In this document: one piece after another, positions 1 to 7,407 of the stretch | How the letters are laid out: the number at the start of each line of letters is the position of its first letter | Position numbering within the stretch: the first letter of the stretch is position 1 | Source: Thermomicrobiales bacterium | Lineage (GTDB): Bacteria > Chloroflexota > Chloroflexia > Thermomicrobiales > UBA6265 | Direction of reading: 5' to 3' | Length of the DNA stretch: 15,607 bases | Assembly: GCA_025937615.1 (NCBI GenBank) | Contig: JAICRA010000005.1 | Span: 1 to 15,607, forward strand | Notes under the pieces: generated by a model | The model's input: only the letters and a program-made list of their open reading frames with translations | Told to the model about the DNA's origin: nothing | The model's database searches: none | Position numbers and translations under genes: made by a program

Positions 1-1
1 A

Positions 2-1150
2 TTCAAGGCCGAAAACGGTGGTCCCGGCCGCAGCCAGCAACGACACGGGAAGAACGGGAAGGATCTGGTCGTAGACGTGCCGGCCGGGACAGTCGTCTCG
101 GACGACGAGTCGGGAGAGATTCTCGCGGATCTAACCGAGGAGGACGAGCGAACGGCTGTCGCCCGAGGCGGACGAGGTGGACTGGGAAACGTCCACTTCA
201 AGACATCGACGCGACAGGCGCCGCGACTTGCCGAGCTTGGTGAGCCGGGCGAAGAGCGGTGGCTCAGACTTGAGTTGCGGCTGATCGCCGATGTCGGATT
301 GGTCGGGCTGCCGAACGCCGGAAAGTCCACGCTCCTTGCCGCTTCCTCAGCCGCCAGACCCAAGATCGCCGATTACCCGTTCACGACGTTGGAGCCGATC
401 CTGGGCGTAGTCCAGGTCGGCGGCATTGACGGGCAGACCTTCGTCATGGCGGATATTCCGGGACTCATCGGCGGCGCGGCCCAGGGCGTCGGGCTCGGAC
501 TCGAATTTCTCCGCCACGTGCGGCGTACCAAAGTCCTCGTCCACGTGCTCGACGCCTCGGGCGGGCTCGAGGGTCGAGATCCCATTCAAGACTTCGAGAC
601 GGTCAATGCCGAGCTGCACGCTTATGAGGAAGATCTGCTGGTTAAACCGATGCTCGTCGCGCTGAACAAGGCGGATATCCCTGAGGCACAGCGAAATCTC
701 GAATTGCTAACGGCACAACTGCAAGACCGGGGGTATTCCGTCTTCTCGATCTCAGCGGTTACCGGCGAAGGAGTTCAGGAATTGCTTCACGCAGTGGCGG
801 CAGTCCTCCGCGACGTGCAACAGCATGAAGCTGAGATCGAAAAACCTCAGGAACGGCGGCGATACACGCTCGAGAATGTTGACGAACGGGCGTGGAACGT
901 GGATAGGTTGTCACGCCATCATTTCGCCGTGACCGGGATCGGTATCGAACGATTCACCCGGATGACAGACTTTTCGCGTGACGAAGCGGTCGAGCGTTTT
1001 CAGCGGCTTCTGGAATCGAGCGGGATCTCGAATGAGCTCGAGCGGTTAGGTGTCGAAGCCGGCGATGTCGTCCATGTAGCGGATATCGAGCTCGTATGGG
1101 GCGACCAGGAGGAGCTGCAGCCGCTCGAGACCAAGCGGGGAAAGAAGTAG
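2..1150 (+). CDS. obg: GTPase Obg/CgtA, 5'-truncated by the window edge
   Basis: Obg is a ribosome-associated GTPase involved in late 50S subunit assembly and stress responses. The frame is open from base 2, so the start codon lies outside the window; the GTG at 77 is internal. About 382 residues are visible. First comes the end of the glycine-rich Obg fold (FKAENGGPG, then HGKNGKDL). The G domain follows: G1 GLPNAGKST near visible residues 102-110, G2 threonine in PFTTLEP, G3 DIPGLI near 151, G4 NKAD near 222 and G5 SAVTG near 251. From about residue 295 there is an OCT domain ([20 protein letters not shown], ending [13 protein letters not shown]), the C-terminal domain seen in Gram-positive-type and Chloroflexota Obg proteins. 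All nucleotide-binding motifs are intact. It converges on plsC with 35 bases between the stop codons. Confidence 0.97.
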   Translation, partial: FKAENGGPGRSQQRHGKNGKDLVVDVPAGTVVSDDESGEILADLTEEDERTAVARGGRGGLGNVHFKTSTRQAPRLAELGEPGEERWLRLELRLIADVGLVGLPNAGKSTLLAASSAARPKIADYPFTTLEPILGVVQVGGIDGQTFVMADIPGLIGGAAQGVGLGLEFLRHVRRTKVLVHVLDASGGLEGRDPIQDFETVNAELHAYEEDLLVKPMLVALNKADIPEAQRNLELLTAQLQDRGYSVFSISAVTGEGVQELLHAVAAVLRDVQQHEAEIEKPQERRRYTLENVDERAWNVDRLSRHHFAVTGIGIERFTRMTDFSRDEAVERFQRLLESSGISNELERLGVEAGDVVHVADIELVWGDQEELQPLETKRGKK

Positions 1151-1155
1151 AGCTC

Positions 1156-1176
1156 CGTGTCGTCCACGCTGACACG
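1156..1176. terminator. Weak stem-loop between convergent obg and plsC
   Basis: CGTGTC at 1156-1161 is the reverse complement of GACACG at 1171-1176, giving a 6 bp stem with a 9 base loop in the short gap between the two converging stop codons. Only TTT follows on the plus strand and no U-tract follows on the minus strand. It is at best a weak bidirectional terminator and could be chance. Confidence 0.25.
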
Positions 1177-1185
1177 TTTCGCGAT

Positions 1186-1917
1186 TCAGCGTCGCACCGT
1201 TTTCTCCTCGATCCCGTCATGGGCATAGACGCCGTGATACCGCTCGGGAAGCAATTCGGCGATTCGCACCATGATCAAATGGGTGGCCTCCTCCGCTGTT
1301 ACTCGCTTACCGTCCACGCGCTCGGGAACGTGGAACGGGGACCCGAAGCGCACCGTGACGCCACGCGGTTGGCTCTTCGGGCGGCGCGGTGGCATTTCTC
1401 CATTGACCGGAAAGAACTCCGTCCCGTAGATCGCCACAGGAAGGACAGGCGCCCTTGCCTGTAGCGCGATGAGCCCTGCCCCGGGCAGCCCTTTGACAAG
1501 TGCGACGGTCCTTGACCGTACCCCCTCGGGATAAATTCCAAGCGCAATACCCTGCTCGATCGCGGCGCGAGCGCGGCGAATTGCCGCGCGATCGGGAGTG
1601 CCGCGCTCGACCGGGATCCCGCCGAAGCGGTGCAAGACCCAGCGAAAGAAAGGGTTGCGGAAGAGCTCGGACTTCCCGAGGAAAAAGAGTGGTCGCGGAA
1701 ACGCCGCTTCCAGAATGATCGGATCCGCATTCGAGAGGTGATTCGACGCGACGAGTAGCGGGCCTTCGGGCGGCACGTTCTCGACGCCTATGAGGCGCAA
1801 CGATATGAGGGGACCGAGCAGTTTGAGCACGATCGATCTGAGGATTGTTCGCGGCCGACCGTGTAACGTTCCAATCAGGAGATTGGCTTCTACTCGCCCT
1901 GAGATCGTTGCGCTCAT
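1186..1917 (-). CDS. plsC: 1-acyl-sn-glycerol-3-phosphate acyltransferase (PlsC family)
   Basis: A 243-residue acyltransferase of the PlsC/LPLAT family, expected to acylate lysophosphatidic acid to phosphatidic acid at the inner face of the membrane. The four family blocks are present: the HX4D catalytic motif (H60 to D65 in NHLSNAD), block II GGIPVERG at 99-106, block III YPEGVRSR at 129-136 (the FPEGTRS equivalent, contacting the glycerol phosphate) and block IV VLPVAIYG at 158-165. A hydrophobic stretch at 26-44 (IVLKLLGPLISL core) could associate with the membrane. The ATG overlaps the cmk stop as ATGA, so translation is probably coupled. cmk-plsC adjacency is common in several bacterial phyla. 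Acyl-chain or head-group specificity cannot be read from the sequence; a broader acyltransferase role is possible. Confidence 0.92.
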   Translation of the reverse strand: MSATISGRVEANLLIGTLHGRPRTILRSIVLKLLGPLISLRLIGVENVPPEGPLLVASNHLSNADPIILEAAFPRPLFFLGKSELFRNPFFRWVLHRFGGIPVERGTPDRAAIRRARAAIEQGIALGIYPEGVRSRTVALVKGLPGAGLIALQARAPVLPVAIYGTEFFPVNGEMPPRRPKSQPRGVTVRFGSPFHVPERVDGKRVTAEEATHLIMVRIAELLPERYHGVYAHDGIEEKTVRR

Positions 1918-2660
1918 GAGGGCCAGAGCGGGCCGCCCGTCGCGTCCACCTCTGCGCGCGCGCGTGCTTCAATCTCGGCGACAATCTGATCGACGGGAAC
2001 ACCGTCGGTCTTGATCTGGACCGCGTCCGGGGCGGGACGTAGTGGCGCGGTATCGCGGCCACTGTCGATCGCATCTCGCTGCAGCGTCTCGCCGAGCACC
2101 TCCTCCAAACTCTGCTTGCCACCCTTTGCGGCGGCCTCGCGGAATCGGCGACGTGCCCGCTCCTCCGGAGTCGCGTCCAGGTAAATTTTCAGACCCGCAT
2201 CCGGAACGACAACGGTGCCAATATCGCGGCCGACCATCACGACCGGGCCGCTGGAGGCAATCGTCCTCTGGAGCGGCAGCAATGCACTGCGCACGGCCGG
2301 ATGCTCGGCTACCCGCGAGACTGTTGCTCCGACCTCCGGATCACGCACCGACCAGGTGACGTCCTCGCCATTCAGCCAGACGTCGTAGAGACGGCCGTCA
2401 CGGAGCGAGGGAGAGCGAACCGAAATCTGGGCATCGGCAGCGATGCGAGAGAGCGATTTCGCGTCGTCGGGTGAAACGCCTGATCGCAACGCGGCGAGGG
2501 CGACTGCCCGGTAGAGAGCCCCGGTGTCGAAAAGCAGCGCGTTCAGACGGTCCGCCAATAAGCGGGCGACGGTCGATTTCCCTGCGGCGGCCGGACCGTC
2601 GATCGCAATCACTCGCCGGTGGGCCGTTGCCGCCGTGGTGACCTCCGCGGCGTTCCTCAC
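1914..2660 (-). CDS. cmk: (d)CMP kinase
   Basis: Cytidylate kinase, phosphorylating CMP/dCMP to the diphosphate in the cytoplasm for nucleotide salvage and RNA turnover. The 248-residue protein has the P-loop GPAAAGKST at 22-30, the DTGALYRAV segment at 45-53 that contacts the nucleotide monophosphate, the VMVGRDIGTVVVPDA block at 141-155, an arginine-rich lid (ATPEERARRRF), and the C-terminal RDAIDSGRDTAPL segment typical of Cmk. The start is GTG, overlapping the rluB stop as GTGA; about 15 residues precede the first beta strand (RVIAIDGP). Length is slightly above the usual 220-230 residues because of N- and C-terminal tails. It lies between rluB and plsC in a tightly coupled unit. Confidence 0.96.
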   Translation of the reverse strand: MRNAAEVTTAATAHRRVIAIDGPAAAGKSTVARLLADRLNALLFDTGALYRAVALAALRSGVSPDDAKSLSRIAADAQISVRSPSLRDGRLYDVWLNGEDVTWSVRDPEVGATVSRVAEHPAVRSALLPLQRTIASSGPVVMVGRDIGTVVVPDAGLKIYLDATPEERARRRFREAAAKGGKQSLEEVLGETLQRDAIDSGRDTAPLRPAPDAVQIKTDGVPVDQIVAEIEARARAEVDATGGPLWPS

Positions 2661-3517
2661 GCGTCGCGCGCCTTCCGAGATGAGGTTCGTTTCTTGGGGC
2701 CGACGCGCCTGGCTCGACCGGCATTGGTAGCCCCCTGCTGAAAGGCCGCGGGCGAGTCGCGCGTGGCCCGTTCGAGGTGAAGGGACTGCAGCAGTGACGT
2801 TAGCTCGCCTGCGGTCAACTCGCGGTATCCCCCGCGGGCAATACCGGCAACTGACAGCGGGCCGACTCTGACCCGGGAGAGTTTGGTGACCTTGATACCG
2901 GCACTCTCCATAATGCGACGGACGATCCGATTCATGCCTTCGTGCACCACCACTGACAGCAGCGCACTATCGGCCGTTTCACGGACAATCCGAAACTCGT
3001 GCGGAACAACCCGCTTTCCATCGATCTCAACCCCTTCCCGGACGCGGAGCAGGACGCGTTCGGAGGGTTTCCGCGGGGTCAGGACGAGGTACTCCTTGGT
3101 CAATTGGTACCGGGGATGCATGACGCGATTCGCGACCTCTCCATCGTTTGTGAAGAGCAGAAGCCCCTCCGTGTCCCGGTCGAGTCGACCGACGGGGAAA
3201 AGTCGCGGCTCCGCGGGTAGGAGGTCCATTACCGTTCGCCGGTCGCGCTCATCACTTGTGGTCGTGATAAAGCCCGAAGGCTTATTCATCACGATGTAGC
3301 GAAAAGGCTGCCGTCGGACCTGCTTGCCGTCGACCTGGATCCTGGAGCGCCGGGGATCGACCCGCGTCCCAAGCTGGGTCACTACCTGACCGTCGACGGA
3401 AACCCGTCCCGACTGAATCAGCTCCTCGGCCTTGCGACGCGACGCAACCCCGGCGGCCGCGAGCACGCGTTGCAACCGCTCCCCGCGCTGGTCGTCTGCT
3501 TCCAACTCGGTGATCAC
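2657..3517 (-). CDS. rluB: 23S rRNA pseudouridine synthase, RluB/RsuA family
   Basis: A 286-residue RsuA/RluB-type pseudouridine synthase that isomerises a uridine in rRNA, most likely near the peptidyl-transferase centre of 23S rRNA. An S4 RNA-binding domain covers about residues 11-70 (ERLQRVLAAAGVASRRKAEE). The catalytic domain begins with NKPSGF at 78-83 and carries the catalytic aspartate D113 in GRLDRDTEGLLL. The later family block appears as HEGMNRIVRRIM, where HEG(R/K)NRQVRRM is more usual; the methionine and isoleucine are mild departures. The last 30 or so residues form a lysine/arginine-rich tail, probably a flexible rRNA-binding extension. The start is GTG, 11 bases after the dacA stop, with only a weak ribosome-binding sequence (GGTGAG). 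RluB is preferred over RsuA/RluF on its position next to cmk, which is inference. Confidence 0.93.
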   Translation of the reverse strand: MITELEADDQRGERLQRVLAAAGVASRRKAEELIQSGRVSVDGQVVTQLGTRVDPRRSRIQVDGKQVRRQPFRYIVMNKPSGFITTTSDERDRRTVMDLLPAEPRLFPVGRLDRDTEGLLLFTNDGEVANRVMHPRYQLTKEYLVLTPRKPSERVLLRVREGVEIDGKRVVPHEFRIVRETADSALLSVVVHEGMNRIVRRIMESAGIKVTKLSRVRVGPLSVAGIARGGYRELTAGELTSLLQSLHLERATRDSPAAFQQGATNAGRARRVGPKKRTSSRKARDA

Positions 3518-3528
3518 CGGCTCACCAG

Positions 3529-4698
3529 TCAGGATGCCTGGAGTGCGGCACGTTGCGAGAGGAGTTGCTCGCCGACGTAGAACTGCACCTCACCCGCCGG
3601 ACTCTGTGGAGCCGACGGTGGAGCCAGGACAAGGCGGTAGCGCACGTCGCCCGCGCTGTTCGCCGGCACGGGAAGGAGTGCGTCACTGGCGAGGTCGACT
3701 TCCCAGACCGATAGTTCTTCAACGAGTCCCGAGACAACATCCGGCGATCTCAGGTCCAGCCAGAGGTAATCGGCTTTCACCGCGTCCAGCAACGCTCTCG
3801 TCTCGGCGAACCGGGCCGTAGTTTCTGGTGAACCGTCAGTCGCTTCGCTGACGTCACTGCCCAGGATGACGGCGACGATGTCGTTTGGGCCGATCGCGAA
3901 TGACGTCACCAGGCATCCTCCGGCATTTGCTGTCGTCCCCGTCTTGACTCCGGTCACGAGTCCTTCGGCAAGTAGTTGGTTCGTGGTCGTCACCCTGTAG
4001 CCGTCGGGCTCAACCTCTGAACTGAGGACAGCCTCGGTCTTGGACACGATCTCAGAAAAGAGCGGATTCTGAAGCGCAGCCTTGGTCAGGGTCGCAACGT
4101 CGCGCGCGCTCATCCCGTGGCCTTCCTCGTCGATCCCGGTTGGGTTCGCAAAGTGAGAAGCCGTGGCGCCAAGCCCGGCGGCTGTGGCATTCATCATCGA
4201 AACGAACTCCGCAATCGCCTGCTCGCCCGAGGCCGATTCGCCGAGCGCAGCGGTGCCGACATGACGGGCCAGAGCCAGGGTCGCATCGTTGCCCGAGGGG
4301 ATGAGCATTCCGTGGAGTAAGTCGCTCACGGACAAGCTGTCTCCCGCCACCAGTCCGACCTGGGACTCCTCAGCACTAACCAGATCATCCTCGAGGATCT
4401 CGACGGTGTCGTCGAGATTCGCGCGTTCCAACACAACAAGCGCCGAGACAATCTTCGTCAGACTCGCCGGAGGCAGCGGCTCGTCCGGGTTTTGCGCGAA
4501 GAGCTCGGTCCCAGTCGAGATGTCCGTGACGTAGACAGCATCGGCCGAAATCGGCGGCGGCGGCATCGGCCGGTACCGCGCAATCTCCGCAGCGTGTGCC
4601 GGACCTGATAGTCCCGCGAATAGAGATGCGGTGGTGAGTGCGATTAGAACCCGGAGCGCAATGCGCCTGTTGAAACAACGCTGTCGAGCCCGTTCCAT
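3529..4698 (-). CDS. dacA: Serine-type D-Ala-D-Ala carboxypeptidase (peptidase S11, penicillin-binding protein)
   Basis: A 389-residue exported low-molecular-mass PBP that removes the terminal D-alanine from peptidoglycan stem peptides outside the membrane. An Arg-rich N-region and a hydrophobic core (VLIALTTASLFAGL) end in a PAHA-A signal peptidase site near residue 37. The three S11 motifs are intact: S79-L-T-K82, S135-G-N137 and K252-T-G254. After about residue 300 there is a beta-rich PBP5_C-like domain ending in LLSQRAALQAS, with no membrane-anchor helix visible. I chose the ATG at 4698 because GAGGAAGG stands 8 bases upstream and the signal peptide starts there; the in-frame start at 4833 would add 45 non-conserved residues before it. 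It leads the dacA-rluB-cmk-plsC unit. dacF would be an equally valid name. Confidence 0.94.
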   Translation of the reverse strand: MERARQRCFNRRIALRVLIALTTASLFAGLSGPAHAAEIARYRPMPPPPISADAVYVTDISTGTELFAQNPDEPLPPASLTKIVSALVVLERANLDDTVEILEDDLVSAEESQVGLVAGDSLSVSDLLHGMLIPSGNDATLALARHVGTAALGESASGEQAIAEFVSMMNATAAGLGATASHFANPTGIDEEGHGMSARDVATLTKAALQNPLFSEIVSKTEAVLSSEVEPDGYRVTTTNQLLAEGLVTGVKTGTTANAGGCLVTSFAIGPNDIVAVILGSDVSEATDGSPETTARFAETRALLDAVKADYLWLDLRSPDVVSGLVEELSVWEVDLASDALLPVPANSAGDVRYRLVLAPPSAPQSPAGEVQFYVGEQLLSQRAALQAS

Positions 4699-4706
4699 TC
4701 CCTCGA

Positions 4707-4714
4707 CCTTCCTC
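4707..4714 (-). promoter_or_regulatory. Ribosome-binding site of dacA
   Basis: On the minus strand GAGGAAGG is followed by 8 bases and then the ATG at 4698. This strong Shine-Dalgarno match decides the start in favour of 4698, directly before the signal peptide, over the upstream in-frame start at 4833. Confidence 0.7.
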
Positions 4715-4767
4715 AACCCGCTAATGCCTGAGCCGTGAATCGACTCGGCCAAGAGGTTCCCGCGCAA

Positions 4768-4773
4768 AGTATA
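4768..4773 (-). promoter_or_regulatory. Candidate -10 element for the dacA operon
   Basis: The minus strand reads TATACT, a 5/6 match to TATAAT, about 70 bases upstream of the dacA ATG. This would leave a leader of roughly 60 bases containing the Shine-Dalgarno site. No convincing -35 hexamer is found at 16-18 bases, so the call rests on the -10 and on the position in a divergent intergenic region. Confidence 0.35.
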
Positions 4774-4784
4774 CGGGCGCGGAT

Positions 4785-4813
4785 TTTTCAGCTCCCGAGC
4801 GATCAGGTACGCT
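4785..4813 (+). promoter_or_regulatory. Candidate leaderless promoter of the phosphoesterase gene
   Basis: TTTTCA at 4785-4790 (4/6 to TTGACA), a 17-base spacer and TACGCT at 4808-4813 (fits TANNNT) lie directly before the ATG at 4822. Only 8 bases separate the -10 from the start codon, so transcription would begin at or within a base or two of the ATG. No purine-rich Shine-Dalgarno sequence occurs in front of that ATG, which agrees with a leaderless mRNA. It is divergent from the dacA -10 element. Confidence 0.45.
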
Positions 4814-4821
4814 TGGCTTCG

Positions 4822-5646
4822 ATGGACTATCAAGTGCCAGCAACAGTCTCACAGGTGAGCGCCCCACAAGTCGCACGGGTGCGAGTCGCCGCAGTTGGAG
4901 ACCTCCATGTCCGGGGGCGAGAAGAACCGAGTGTGGTCCCGGGTCTGTCCGGTCTTGCGGAGAACGCTGACCTCTTGCTTGTCGCGGGAGACCTGACCGA
5001 TAACGGTCGCCTGCCGGAGGCGGAGGCAGCCGCTGAGCTCCTGGCTGCCGCACGACTACCCGTGGTCGCGGTGCTTGGCAACCATGACCTGCGATCGCTG
5101 CGCCGGATCGCATTCCGGCGGGCGCTCGAGCGCCGTGCCATCGAGGTGCTGGACGGTTGTGCCACAGTGGTTCGCTTGCCCAACGGTTTGCGTGTCGGAA
5201 TCGCCGGGACGGCCGGCGGTGGCGGCGGTTTCTGGCCGAACGAGGGACCAACGGCAATCCACACGCGGACCCTCAAGCGCCTTGCCATTCGGGCCCGTCG
5301 AGAGTGCGAGGTACTTGAGCGTGCGCTGCTTTCCCTCGACGCCGATGTGCGGATCGCGGCTCTTCACTTCGCTCCGACCACGACGACGCTTGGACGAGAA
5401 CCTCTCGCCAAGTACTGGATGCTCGGCAACTGCGAGCTTGGAGACGTCCTCGATCGGCGCATGCCTGATCTCGTCGTCCACGGGCACGCTCATCTCGGAA
5501 CACTGAACGGGCGCACCCCGGGCGGCATTCCCGTGCGAAACGTAGCGCTGCCAGTGGTGGGCCGGGTTCACCTCGAGGTGCTGGAAAGGGCAGCCTGCGG
5601 ACAGCATCCAGCTTTGGAACGAGTGCCGCTCGCGCGCTGGCAATGA
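4822..5646 (+). CDS. Calcineurin-like metallophosphoesterase
   Basis: A 274-residue cytoplasmic protein with the complete metallophosphoesterase signature: GDLH (D27, H29), GDLTD (D57), GNHD (N87, H88), a lone histidine in ALHFAP (H182) and GHAH (H222, H224), the ligands for a dinuclear metal centre. No signal peptide or membrane segment is seen. The first beta strand (RVRVAAVGDLH) begins about residue 19. I prefer the ATG at 4822 because a promoter-like element ends 8 bases before it and the alternative start at 4735 would lie upstream of that promoter. A run of five glycines (AGGGGGFW, near 131-138) sits in the loop before the lid region. The substrate is not predictable. The stop overlaps the next gene as ATGA, so the two products are probably made together. 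Confidence 0.9.
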   Translation: MDYQVPATVSQVSAPQVARVRVAAVGDLHVRGREEPSVVPGLSGLAENADLLLVAGDLTDNGRLPEAEAAAELLAAARLPVVAVLGNHDLRSLRRIAFRRALERRAIEVLDGCATVVRLPNGLRVGIAGTAGGGGGFWPNEGPTAIHTRTLKRLAIRARRECEVLERALLSLDADVRIAALHFAPTTTTLGREPLAKYWMLGNCELGDVLDRRMPDLVVHGHAHLGTLNGRTPGGIPVRNVALPVVGRVHLEVLERAACGQHPALERVPLARWQ

Positions 5647-6671
5647 GTCTGCGTCACTCAGCGAAGCTCAGCTCTGCCCGCCGGAGCGAAGCATTTGACT
5701 CGACCATCCGGCTCGACCTGACCCACAACCCGTATAGCTCATGCCCGGTCGCGATCGAAGCTGTCGGCGCGCGCCTGGACTCACCACCCGAATCGCTCGC
5801 GGCCGCATTTCGGCACCGGCTAGGCGAGGTCTACCGCGTGCCGGCGGGGTCGATACGCCTCTTCGGGAGCGTCGATGCCGCGATTCGCGTCCTCGCGAGC
5901 TGCCATCCGGGCCCGACTGTCGTCTTTCCGCCCGCGGCCGCCGCGACCCTAGTAGCGGAAAGCCGTCGGGGATCCGACGTGGTATCGATCGCGCGAGGCG
6001 CCGGTAACGACACCATCGTAGGGCCGGAAATCGCTTCAGATATCCCGGCGGATAGTCTGGCCATTGTCGATTCGCCATCCAACCCGCTGGGATCGATTGT
6101 TACGCCAGTCGACGCGGTGCGTTTGTCTCGCGCCTGTACATGCGTCGTCATTGACGAGCGATTTGCGGAGTTTTCCGGGTTCTCCCTGTTACCACTCGCC
6201 CTGGAACTCGACAACTTCGTCGTGATTCGGTCTTTTACCCCGTGGGCTGGGATGCCGGAGATCGCCTGCTCCTGGGCGGTAGCCCCCGCGGGATTGGCCG
6301 AGGAGCTGGAGCTTGGAGCGAACGCGGTTAATTCAGAGGCGATGGCAGGAGCGATGGCGACACTAGAGAGTCACGCGTCGGTTGCGCCAACGCTAAAGCT
6401 GGTTCGCGAGGAACGGTCTAGGCTATTTCGTTTTCTGCGCCGGTTGTCGTTCCTCCAACCGCTCCCTTCCTGGGGACCGTTCATCACCGGTCGCGTCACC
6501 GTTGTGTTACGTCAGGACCTCATCGATGGCCTCGCAAAGAGGGGAATTCTTATCCACGCCCCAGGGGAGCCCGGGTTGGAGGAATATGTTCGGATCGGCA
6601 TCGGGTCGAGGACGGCGATGGATCGCTTGCGAGCGGCGCTCCTTGAACTTGGGCCCGAGTTAGTCGCCTGA
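5643..6671 (+). CDS. Aminotransferase class I/II-fold protein lacking the PLP lysine (probable pseudoenzyme)
   Basis: A 342-residue protein that follows the histidinol-phosphate aminotransferase (HisC)/CobD layout: HNPY at 29-31, FGSVDAAI at 74-81, SPSNPLG at 144-150 (PLP-contacting N147), VVIDERFAEFSG at 168-179 (D171), VNSEAMAGAMATL near 229-241 and EYVRIGIG at 314-321 (R317, the carboxylate-binding arginine). The segment that normally reads SKAFGLAGLRVGY is TPWAGMPEIACSW here. Aligned without gaps, the Schiff-base lysine is P200, the PLP-phosphate arginine is A208, and the tyrosine of DEAY is F174. Only three lysines exist in the protein (K8, K252, K299), none near the site. It is therefore probably not a working transaminase. 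Translation is coupled to the phosphoesterase by ATGA, and it converges on rph with 4 bases between stops. Confidence 0.85.
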   Translation: MSLRHSAKLSSARRSEAFDSTIRLDLTHNPYSSCPVAIEAVGARLDSPPESLAAAFRHRLGEVYRVPAGSIRLFGSVDAAIRVLASCHPGPTVVFPPAAAATLVAESRRGSDVVSIARGAGNDTIVGPEIASDIPADSLAIVDSPSNPLGSIVTPVDAVRLSRACTCVVIDERFAEFSGFSLLPLALELDNFVVIRSFTPWAGMPEIACSWAVAPAGLAEELELGANAVNSEAMAGAMATLESHASVAPTLKLVREERSRLFRFLRRLSFLQPLPSWGPFITGRVTVVLRQDLIDGLAKRGILIHAPGEPGLEEYVRIGIGSRTAMDRLRAALLELGPELVA

Positions 6672-6675
6672 GCGA

Positions 6676-7407
6676 TCAGGATTGGGCGGCGAAACGGATG
6701 GCGTCCCGCTGCGCCGCAAAGAGCGTCGCTAAACCGAGATTGGCCAGATCCATCAACTCGTCGAGGTTCCGCCGACCAAACGGTTTTCCCTCAGCTGTGG
6801 CCTGGATCTCGACGAACGCTCCATCTCCCGTGCCCACGATATTGCAGTCGACCGCGGCACCGCTATCCTCAGCATAATCGAGATCGAGAACCGGCACGCC
6901 TCGAACGATGCCGACGCTGACGGCGGCGATCGGCGGTGCCAGAGGGTCTCGATTCAACCGTCCCTGCCGGCGCAGCGCGTTGATGGCGATTGCCAGGGCA
7001 ACATATCCGCCAGTGATGGCGGCACAGCGCGTTCCCCCGTCGGCACGGACGACGTCACAATCGACGATGATCTGGCGCTCTCCCAGCAGCTTCAGGTCCA
7101 CTCCGGCGCGTAGCGATCGTCCAATAAGACGCTGAATTTCGACCGTTCTACCGCCCTGTTTGCCGCTCACGGCTTCGCGGGGTGTCCGCTCCTTGGTGGA
7201 GCGGGGCAGCATCGAATACTCGGCCGTTACCCATCCTTTGCCCTGGCCCTTCATCCACGATGGCACCCGCTCGTCGATGGTCGCTGCGCAGAGGACGTGC
7301 GTGTCGCCGAGGCGTATCGACGCCGAGCCCTCGGCGAATGGCATCGTGTTCGGGATGATCTGAAGCACCCGCAATTCATCAGGGGCTCGGCCACTCGGGC
7401 GGCTCAT
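6676..7407 (-). CDS. rph: Ribonuclease PH
   Basis: RNase PH is a phosphate-dependent 3'-5' exoribonuclease that trims tRNA and other RNA 3' ends, working as a ring of six subunits. The 243-residue protein matches the family length and motifs: [15 protein letters not shown] near 38-52, [18 protein letters not shown] near 61-78, the [12 protein letters not shown] segment near 90-101, [20 protein letters not shown] (catalytic and phosphate-binding region, near 118-137), and [17 protein letters not shown]. No truncation of the C-terminus is seen. The ATG overlaps the rarA stop as ATGA, making it the last gene of the long minus-strand run. Its stop lies 4 bases from the stop of the convergent aminotransferase-fold gene, so the transcripts must overlap. 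Confidence 0.97.
   Translation of the reverse strand: MSRPSGRAPDELRVLQIIPNTMPFAEGSASIRLGDTHVLCAATIDERVPSWMKGQGKGWVTAEYSMLPRSTKERTPREAVSGKQGGRTVEIQRLIGRSLRAGVDLKLLGERQIIVDCDVVRADGGTRCAAITGGYVALAIAINALRRQGRLNRDPLAPPIAAVSVGIVRGVPVLDLDYAEDSGAAVDCNIVGTGDGAFVEIQATAEGKPFGRRNLDELMDLANLGLATLFAAQRDAIRFAAQS

Noticed and set aside
1307..2122. A 271-codon minus-strand open frame across plsC and cmk
   Set aside because: It is out of frame with two clearly recognised genes and its product is arginine/serine-rich, as expected of a shifted reading of GC-rich coding DNA.
4699..4833. Longer N-terminus of dacA starting at 4833
   Set aside because: It would place 45 polar residues before a normal signal peptide, while a strong ribosome-binding site stands at 4714-4707 for the ATG at 4698.
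5643..6671. Annotating this gene as a working histidinol-phosphate aminotransferase (hisC) or cobD
   Set aside because: The PLP lysine and phosphate-binding arginine are absent, and no histidine or cobalamin synthesis gene is nearby.
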